Translations under genes and position numbers: made by a program | Assembly (NCBI GenBank): GCA_034429475.1 | Contig: DAOUGD010000062.1 | Span: 1-7,592 of the forward strand | Direction of reading: 5' to 3' | Length of the DNA: 7,592 nucleotides | From: JAKQHY01 sp034429475 | Lineage (GTDB): Bacteria > Chloroflexota > Anaerolineae > B4-G1 > SLSP01 | In this document: one piece after another, positions 1 through 4,267 of the stretch | Layout: the number at the start of each line of letters is the position of its first letter | Position numbering within the stretch: position 1 is the first letter of the stretch | The notes under the pieces: model-generated | Databases searched by the model: none | What the model was told of the DNA's origin: nothing | What the model saw: the letters and a program-made list of their open reading frames with translations, nothing else

Positions 1-18
1 CGGGCGGTATACCGCCCG
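1..18. repeat. Perfect 18-bp GC-rich palindrome
   Basis: The first 18 bases, CGGGCGGTATACCGCCCG, equal their own reverse complement. They could fold as a hairpin with 8-bp GC-rich arms. The nearest T-rich stretch (CTCTTTT, 30-36) lies about a dozen bases downstream, so this is a poor classical rho-independent terminator. Such palindromes are often dispersed intergenic elements in Chloroflexota-like genomes (inference), or the 3' end of an upstream transcript. The left window edge hides whether the element is longer. Confidence 0.6.
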
Positions 19-40
19 CGCCAACACACCTCTTTTATTC

Positions 41-54
41 GCCGCTTTAGCGGC
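41..54. terminator. Short GC hairpin, possible weak terminator of an upstream gene
   Basis: GCCGCTTTAGCGGC is a perfect inverted repeat: a 5-bp GCCGC/GCGGC stem with loop TTTA. It is followed by CCATTTT. The T-run is short and offset by three bases, so termination is only a guess. It lies between the palindrome at the window start and the ribosome binding site (GGGAGG, 66-71) of the gene at 81, so it would act on a gene to the left of the window. Confidence 0.3.
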
Positions 55-80
55 CCATTTTCGGAGGGAGGCAGGCTCTT

Positions 81-1064
81 ATGCCTATTTGCCGCACATG
101 CCGTGGGGAATACGATCACCGGAGCAGCTTATGTCCCAGTTGCGGACAGCCGCTTGGCCGGAGTAGCAACATTTGCCATCATTGCAATGAAAATCTTGAT
201 GGCAAGCGGCTCTGTCCCCGCTGCCGCAGCGACGTTATGGCCTGGGAACGTGAAAACTTCTCGCTGATGCAGTTCATCCAGCGGTGGGGCGCCCTGGGAA
301 TCATCCCTAGCCTGATAGATGTGGGCATCTGGTGGTTTTACTGGCGCACCCACGCCAACAGCCTCTACCATCCCATGATGACCATCCTCAGCGTGAGCAT
401 GTCGCAGGTGCTCTTGATCCTGCTCTACGTCAAGCGGCTCTTCTGGCGCGAACGGTGGTGGGCGTCGCAAATCTACTATTCCAAAGGCTCGCCGCTCACC
501 CTGACCATTGCGATAGGATTCATCGGGGGCGGAGTGTTAGGGCTGGTCGCATTCGTCCTGCATAAACTTTGGGAGGCGCCGCAATTCTGGCAAAAGCTGC
601 TCTTCGCTGCCGCCTATTCCCCGATGTTTATCCTGTTCACGCTCGCGTTCACCCTGCTGGCGATTCAAGATTTTATGGATCGGCTGGATCAGCGCGTGCC
701 GCAGCCTATTTTCGTGCATACCCACCGACTGCTGCGCGTCGTCGTCGAAACGGCCATTGAAAACCTCAACATCCTCGACGGCGCGACCGCCCACAGCAAC
801 GCCGATCCGGAACGGCGCTACGAAATTTTGAAAGTGGCGCGCATCCTTGAAAATGGCGGCATCCGCGTCTTTATCCGCGAGTACAAACTCGCCGAACACC
901 CCGACAACGCCAGCAATAGCCTGATCAAAACGTGGATTGAGAGCATCTGGCACATCGAGGCCGACCGTTGGGGCCACATCCGGCTGCTCCAACCGACTGA
1001 CATGAATATCGTCAACGAAGACATCGGCTACGATCCCAATCCAACGTTAGGGGCCGGGAGTTAG
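81..1064 (+). CDS. Double zinc-ribbon membrane protein of unknown function
   Basis: The 327-residue protein begins with two zinc ribbons: C4-x2-C7 with C18-x2-C21, then C32-x2-C35 with C45-x2-C48, the pattern of DZR-type double zinc ribbons. Four hydrophobic segments follow at about residues 70-88, 99-117, 139-161 and 173-195, predicting a polytopic inner-membrane protein. The C-terminal third (about 197-327) is soluble and mixed alpha/beta in appearance; I recognise no catalytic motif in it. The start is supported by a purine-rich GGAGGGAGG at 63-71 and by the first CxxC lying right after it. Zinc ribbons at the N-terminus of bacterial membrane proteins usually serve in binding or assembly rather than catalysis (family knowledge); the specific role here is unknown. 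No operon partner is evident: 63 bases separate it from the next gene, and that gap contains a stray copy of a GNAT-gene tail. Confidence 0.85.
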   Translation: MPICRTCRGEYDHRSSLCPSCGQPLGRSSNICHHCNENLDGKRLCPRCRSDVMAWERENFSLMQFIQRWGALGIIPSLIDVGIWWFYWRTHANSLYHPMMTILSVSMSQVLLILLYVKRLFWRERWWASQIYYSKGSPLTLTIAIGFIGGGVLGLVAFVLHKLWEAPQFWQKLLFAAAYSPMFILFTLAFTLLAIQDFMDRLDQRVPQPIFVHTHRLLRVVVETAIENLNILDGATAHSNADPERRYEILKVARILENGGIRVFIREYKLAEHPDNASNSLIKTWIESIWHIEADRWGHIRLLQPTDMNIVNEDIGYDPNPTLGAGS

Positions 1065-1090
1065 AGCCTGAAAGGGCGGAAGCAATGAAA

Positions 1091-1121
1091 TACCTCGATC
1101 ATGCGAAAACGGAGTGAGAGA
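1091..1121 (+). repeat. 31-bp direct repeat, copy 1 (acetyltransferase tail-like)
   Basis: This copy matches 1788-1818 at 27 of 31 positions. All four differences are C here and T in the other copy. Read from 1091 it encodes YLDHAKTE and a stop (TGA 1115-1117), parallel to YLDYVKME and a stop at the end of the broken GNAT gene. It lies between the membrane protein and the DUF1284-like gene and includes the GGAG used upstream of the latter. It may be the leftover 3' end of a second acetyltransferase gene that once preceded the DUF1284-like gene. Confidence 0.75.
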
Positions 1122-1127
1122 CAAACG

Positions 1128-1580
1128 ATGAAACTGCGACCGCATCACCTGCTTGACATCCTCAGCGACTATGGACACGGTGTTGTTGAGTACACCCCGC
1201 ATCCCTACGGTCACGCCCTGCACACGGTAGCCGCGCAGGTGTTGAACGCTCTCTCTTTGGAGATAGAATTTGTGCTGGCCGCCGATGACATTTGCGCCCC
1301 GTGCCGGCATCTACAGCCCAACGGCCTCTGCGACGACATCCTGTCACAATTAACCGAGCCGGTATCCAAGCAGACCTACAACGACGACTTGGACGGCAAG
1401 CTCTTTCCCTATTTGGGGATAGCACCCGGCGCGCGGCTCACCATGCGCCAATTCCTGCAACGAGTCCGCCAACATTTGCCCGGCATTGAACAGGTATGCA
1501 CGCATCCCGGTGAAGAAGAAGCGGATCGCAGGCAGGGGTTGGAGGATGGGGTGGCGAAGCTTGGAAGGGGCCTGACATAA
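1128..1580 (+). CDS. DUF1284-like cysteine-containing protein, putative Fe-S or metal-binding
   Basis: The 150-residue protein opens with the signature LRPHHLLDIL (residues 3-12) and carries the conserved block DDICAPCRHL (53-62), with C56-x2-C59, C68 and a later C124. This fits the DUF1284 family, often described as potential iron-sulfur binding proteins; the four cysteines could ligate a cluster, but the sequence alone does not prove this. Conserved histidines also stand out (H6, H7, H25, H29, H32). I choose ATG 1128 over ATG 1101: it puts the family's characteristic start (M-x-LRPHHLL) at residue 1, and the 1101 start would translate through the GGAG at 1111-1114. Predicted cytoplasmic, with no signal or membrane segment. 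The C-terminal tail (about 129-150) is charged and less conserved in look. No biochemical role is established to my knowledge. Confidence 0.8.
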   Translation: MKLRPHHLLDILSDYGHGVVEYTPHPYGHALHTVAAQVLNALSLEIEFVLAADDICAPCRHLQPNGLCDDILSQLTEPVSKQTYNDDLDGKLFPYLGIAPGARLTMRQFLQRVRQHLPGIEQVCTHPGEEEADRRQGLEDGVAKLGRGLT

Positions 1581-1609
1581 ACAGATAAAAGCAGAGTACG
1601 ATCTAATGA

Positions 1610-1814
1610 TTGCCCCAGTCGGTCAGTACGCGTTCGGTCTACTGCCGGCAGGGATTGATGTGCGCGGCGCTGCTCGAAGGGTTACGCCGGTTGCAGGCGC
1701 GCGGGATGGAGTGTGGGTGCGTCTCCACCGCGTGACGAATACGTCGGCGCTGTGGCTGATTTGGTGGGCTTCAGGGTTGTGCAACGGTATCTCGATTATG
1801 TGAAAATGGAGTGA
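1610..1814 (+). pseudogene. GNAT acetyltransferase remnant, 5'-truncated and multiply frameshifted
   Basis: No single frame is coherent, but three successive frames reconstruct the C-terminal half of a GNAT N-acetyltransferase. From 1610 the reading includes YCRQGLMCAALLEGLRRLQ (1640-1696), matching the acetyl-CoA binding motif A and following helix (usually YRxRGLGxALLxEGL), and ends CVST before a TGA at 1733. A second frame (1732-1761) gives VTNTSALWL, matching the usual N-x2-A-x2-L-Y strand and helix. A third frame (1761-1814) gives GFRVVQRYLDYVKME and a stop, the typical GF-x-V end of the fold. At least two indels are therefore needed, and the N-terminal half is missing: stop codons occur in the relevant frame just upstream. 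The motif-A glycine normally following GL is replaced (GLMCA). It is almost certainly non-functional. It follows the DUF1284-like gene by 29 bases and precedes the AT-rich HEPN gene. Confidence 0.75.
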
Positions 1815-1818
1815 GAGA
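1788..1818 (+). repeat. 31-bp direct repeat, copy 2 (end of the GNAT remnant)
   Basis: Partner of the repeat at 1091-1121, 697 bases away. Here the repeat is the last codons and stop of the GNAT remnant (YLDYVKME, TGA 1812-1814) plus four following bases. The four differences from copy 1 are all T here against C there. The two copies bracket the DUF1284-like gene. Confidence 0.75.
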
Positions 1819-1869
1819 TAGGCAGGTGACGAACCCTGTAAAGTCATAGTCGGCCAAGGTGGGGGGTAT

Positions 1870-3189
1870 ATGACAAGGAAAAAGCAACAATCTAGCAACC
1901 TTAATGAGATATTGAAAAAGGCAGCAAGTTATATTACTAATCTTGAGAAATCTTTTACGGATACGCCCGGCCCCTTCTCGAAGACGCGCCCTTGGATGTC
2001 ATTTTCGAGAGGTGAAGATGGAGGTTTGATGCTATCGGGAACCGAGGCACAGCAATATCACGAATGCCTTGACGGCCTAACTAGCGTTGTTGGCGCTGAC
2101 AAAATCAGCAAGAAAGCCCTTGACGGTTATTTCAAAGACACCATCATGGTAGCACTCGACATAAATAAACGCCGTGTAGGTAAGTCCTTTGATCAGCGTC
2201 TTGATGATGCTATTGCTGAATTGAAAAAGCGTCTTACAGCAAAACCAACACCTTGGAAAGTGTACTATCGAGTATCTGGACTAGAACGTACGTCCGCCAC
2301 CAACACTTTTGGGAAGGTTTGTTTTGCTGTTTTCGATGAAAATCACTTTGATTCATTCAAGGAAGCTATAAAACAACATGTCAAAGACGAGTGGGTAAGA
2401 GAGCAAAGACTTCAACACATTCGCGATTTCACAGAGACTCCACTAGCCGGAAAGACTGTTGCCATTATCGAAGTGTATGCTCTGGATGCAGATGCGGCAA
2501 GGATACAAGCGCTCAAAGAATTACAATTAACCCTGGATGTTATTAACTTTTACAGTGATATACTTTATCCGTCGAAAAATGCTTTTGCTTCAGTTTATGG
2601 AGAAGACGAAAGAACTTGGGAAACCGTACCCGTCTTTGTACCAGGCGATGAACCAACATTATTACAATTTCAAAAAGCCATTGGACGACTATCAGACTTC
2701 TCCATGTATGAACTAATCCACGGCAAGGGCCATAAACTTGGTGTCGCTAGAATTAGTGATATTCTTGCTAAAAGTAGTCGCAGTACCATTGAGGAAAGAC
2801 TGGTTTCTGCAATACAGTGGGCCGGAAGGGCGACTATTGACGAACGTAACGAAGAGGCGTTTCTATTGTACGCCATCGCACTCGAATGTCTGATTATGGA
2901 GAGAGGTAATGAACCAGAATTAGGTTATAGATTAAGAATGCGGATCGCTCATCTTTTAGGCAAAGATTTGGACACACGAAAAGAAATAAGAAATGCGGTA
3001 GGCCGGCTATATGGCATACGGTCAGCTATAGTGCATAAGGGTGAATATGTAATTTCAGAATCAGAGCTAAACCTCATGCGATTTTTTGCCAAGGAGTCTA
3101 TTATGCAGGTATTGACTGAAGAACCATTCACTGCGATGCAGAGTGACGATGACCTATCGGGGTGGTTCGACGAGCAGTTATTGAATTAA
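1870..3189 (+). CDS. ApeA-like HEPN domain protein, putative defence ribonuclease
   Basis: The 439-residue protein ends in a HEPN-type helical domain, about residues 330-430. Its first helix includes AFLLYAIALECLIM, and its active-site helix contains RSAIVH (R384 to H389), the R-x4-H form of the HEPN R-x4-6-H motif, followed by KGEY. The LYGIRSAIVHKG context resembles the ApeA-like HEPN group. HEPN proteins with this motif are commonly metal-independent RNases, and ApeA-type proteins act in abortive anti-phage defence (family knowledge). The N-terminal 300 residues are probably sensory or regulatory, with a beta-rich middle segment (about 130-215) and no motif I can name. No signal or membrane segment is seen. 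The start has a G-rich RBS (AAGGTGGGGGG, about 1857-1867). The gene is much more AT-rich than its neighbours (2521-2580 has 17 G/C of 60), suggesting horizontal transfer. It stands alone, with no obvious antitoxin gene adjacent. Confidence 0.75.
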   Translation: MTRKKQQSSNLNEILKKAASYITNLEKSFTDTPGPFSKTRPWMSFSRGEDGGLMLSGTEAQQYHECLDGLTSVVGADKISKKALDGYFKDTIMVALDINKRRVGKSFDQRLDDAIAELKKRLTAKPTPWKVYYRVSGLERTSATNTFGKVCFAVFDENHFDSFKEAIKQHVKDEWVREQRLQHIRDFTETPLAGKTVAIIEVYALDADAARIQALKELQLTLDVINFYSDILYPSKNAFASVYGEDERTWETVPVFVPGDEPTLLQFQKAIGRLSDFSMYELIHGKGHKLGVARISDILAKSSRSTIEERLVSAIQWAGRATIDERNEEAFLLYAIALECLIMERGNEPELGYRLRMRIAHLLGKDLDTRKEIRNAVGRLYGIRSAIVHKGEYVISESELNLMRFFAKESIMQVLTEEPFTAMQSDDDLSGWFDEQLLN

Positions 3190-3357
3190 CTACCTGCTAA
3201 ACAATTAAAACCTCTCTTAAAAGATGCCACACGGCCCACCAATGAGTTGCAGTGTCAAGTTTCATTTTTACTTTCCGAGAAAAAACGCTCTAACAAAACT
3301 CCGCTATTTCTGTGCCTGAACAAATTTATCCTCATAACATCCCACAAAACTTCATTC

Positions 3358-3362
3358 AGGAG
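3358..3362 (+). promoter_or_regulatory. Ribosome binding site of the truncated GH65 gene
   Basis: AGGAG sits 8 bases upstream of ATG 3371, an ideal spacing. It shows that the 33-codon reading frame that follows begins at a genuine gene start rather than being a chance frame, and that translation of a short peptide from it is still possible. Confidence 0.7.
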
Positions 3363-3370
3363 CATTCATC

Positions 3371-3469
3371 ATGGCAAAAACCGCCGACCAATATCTCATC
3401 ATAGACCCCTGGAAGCTCATCGAAGAAGGCTTCCACCCCAACCGCAGCCTGGTGTCAGTTGCGCATTAG
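3371..3469 (+). pseudogene. Truncated N-terminus of a GH65 glycoside phosphorylase/hydrolase
   Basis: The frame starts MAKTADQYLIIDPWKLIEEG and continues FHPNRSLVS before diverging to VAH and a TAG at 3467. The block DPWKLIEEGFHPNRSLVS is the N-terminal beginning of GH65 family proteins (maltose, trehalose and kojibiose phosphorylase group), which typically continue SE-x-FSLGNEYMG and run to roughly 750-800 residues. Only about 29 family codons remain, so the catalytic barrel and all active-site residues are gone. The start codon and RBS are intact. Its partner, a GH31 alpha-glycosidase, still lies downstream on the same strand, and GH65 plus GH31 is a sensible alpha-glucoside utilisation pair. 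The break falls at about base 3456, directly before the leader of the toxin-antitoxin-like pair. The identification is from pattern memory of a short stretch, hence moderate confidence. Confidence 0.7.
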
Positions 3470-3504
3470 AAGGTATCCTAAAGAGTGCATAAGGTTGGTA
3501 GAAA

Positions 3505-3828
3505 ATGCGCAGATGGACAATCCAAGACCGCTATGGTAACACGATCTATTTTACCGAAGAACGCTGGCAGCACATCTTAGAATCCCGCCCAGAGTTGGAA
3601 TCCTACTTCGAGCGACTTTTGGATACCCTACGCACCGGACGACGCACACAGGATCCACTGATTCCGAATGAGTATCGCTATTACAAACGTTTTGATGCGC
3701 TCTTGCCAGATAACAACCATTTGGTTGTCGTAGTCATCTTCAAAACGGTATTGGACGAACAGGGACAGTACACGCCCAATAATTTCGTAGTGACAGGATG
3801 GGCTAATTATATCTATTCGAGAAGGTGA
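3505..3828 (+). CDS. Putative toxin of a toxin-antitoxin pair (PBECR/RelE-like small nuclease)
   Basis: The 107-residue basic protein has an N-terminal beta hairpin (WTIQDRYGNTIYFT), a helix with ERWQHILESRPEL (residues 19-31), a variable middle, and a beta-rich second half with HLVVVVIFKTV (about 72-82) and NNFVVTGW (92-99). The order beta, an RW-x-HI-x3-RPE helix, then strands resembles the PBECR/barnase-EndoU-ColicinE5-RelE-like small nuclease fold; in that group the helix histidine (here H23) is a candidate functional residue. I cannot confirm catalytic activity. The AAGGTTGG upstream (3491-3498) serves as RBS. The next gene starts 4 bases after its stop and encodes a DUF2283 protein, the usual partner of this small-protein type, so a TA function is inferred from pairing. 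It could instead be a regulatory or uncharacterised conserved pair. Confidence 0.65.
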   Translation: MRRWTIQDRYGNTIYFTEERWQHILESRPELESYFERLLDTLRTGRRTQDPLIPNEYRYYKRFDALLPDNNHLVVVVIFKTVLDEQGQYTPNNFVVTGWANYIYSRR

Positions 3829-3832
3829 GTGT

Positions 3833-4249
3833 ATGAACACACTAAAGTTGCAAAAAACAGAACTTACAGCGCAAGATGGCACATCGGTGCGGTTCGTCTA
3901 CGATCAGGAAACCGACATTCTGGAAGTCTTTTTCGGCGCGAACGAACCGGCCACCGGAGTAGAATTGACCGATCACATTCTACTGCGTCTGAACCGGACG
4001 CTGCGGCGGGCGGTCAGCTTGACTTTGATGCATTTTTCCATCCTGGCGGAACGCACCGAATACGGCCCACGCAGCTACCCGCTGGACAAGCTATTGGCCG
4101 TGCCGGAGGATTTGCGCGAACAGGTATTACACATCATCACCTCCATGCCGGTCAGTCAGTTCTTGCGCCTCTCGTACTTTCAGGCGTCGCCGACCGAGCG
4201 TGTGCCGTTTACTTACGTAGAATCACAAGCCGCAATGGCTATCGCATAA
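3833..4249 (+). CDS. DUF2283 domain protein, putative antitoxin
   Basis: The 138-residue protein contains a DUF2283 domain at about residues 18-68: VRFVYDQETDILEVFFG, then VELTDHILLRLNRTLRRAVSLTLMHFS, the YD-x-E-x-D-x-L and D-x-I-x-L-x2-N strand pattern of that family. It is about twice the usual 60-70 residues; the extra C-terminal half (about 70-138) has a helical segment around EDLREQVLHIITSMP and a conserved-looking ERVPFTYVE near the end. The RBS (AAGGTGAG) overlaps the end of the upstream toxin-like gene, and only 4 bases separate the two, so they are surely co-translated. DUF2283 proteins often accompany small toxin-like proteins and are presumed antitoxins (family knowledge); the neutralising role here is inferred. 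The next gene, GH31, begins 18 bases later. Confidence 0.75.
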   Translation: MNTLKLQKTELTAQDGTSVRFVYDQETDILEVFFGANEPATGVELTDHILLRLNRTLRRAVSLTLMHFSILAERTEYGPRSYPLDKLLAVPEDLREQVLHIITSMPVSQFLRLSYFQASPTERVPFTYVESQAAMAIA

Positions 4250-4267
4250 CCAAGAGGTGACTTTGCA

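Noticed and set aside
1101..1127. Upstream start for the DUF1284-like gene
   Set aside because: It would add nine residues ahead of the family's LRPHHLL start and translate through the GGAG. The same bases are better explained as the repeated GNAT tail.
1606..1803. 65-codon ORF as a separate small gene
   Set aside because: Only the VTNTSALWL portion is meaningful, as part of the frameshifted GNAT remnant; the rest is out-of-frame.
1091..1818. CRISPR or transposon terminal repeats
   Set aside because: There are only two copies, in direct orientation 697 bases apart, and the repeat is coding-derived. No transposase or target-site duplication is seen.
3190..3370. Possible promoter or small RNA in the AT-rich gap before the GH65 remnant
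   Set aside because: I looked for -35/-10 pairs with 16-18 base spacing and for stable hairpins; only weak matches (for example CATAAC at 3333) were found.
3247..3492. 81-codon plus-strand ORF
   Set aside because: It has no plausible RBS or family signature and runs out of frame through the GH65 remnant, whose own frame has a good RBS and recognisable sequence.
3505..3828. BrnT, HicA or DUF4258 toxin assignment
   Set aside because: The BrnT, HicA and DUF4258 signature patterns are not visible; the RW-x-HI-x3-RPE helix and VVVVIF strand fit a PBECR/RelE-like fold better.
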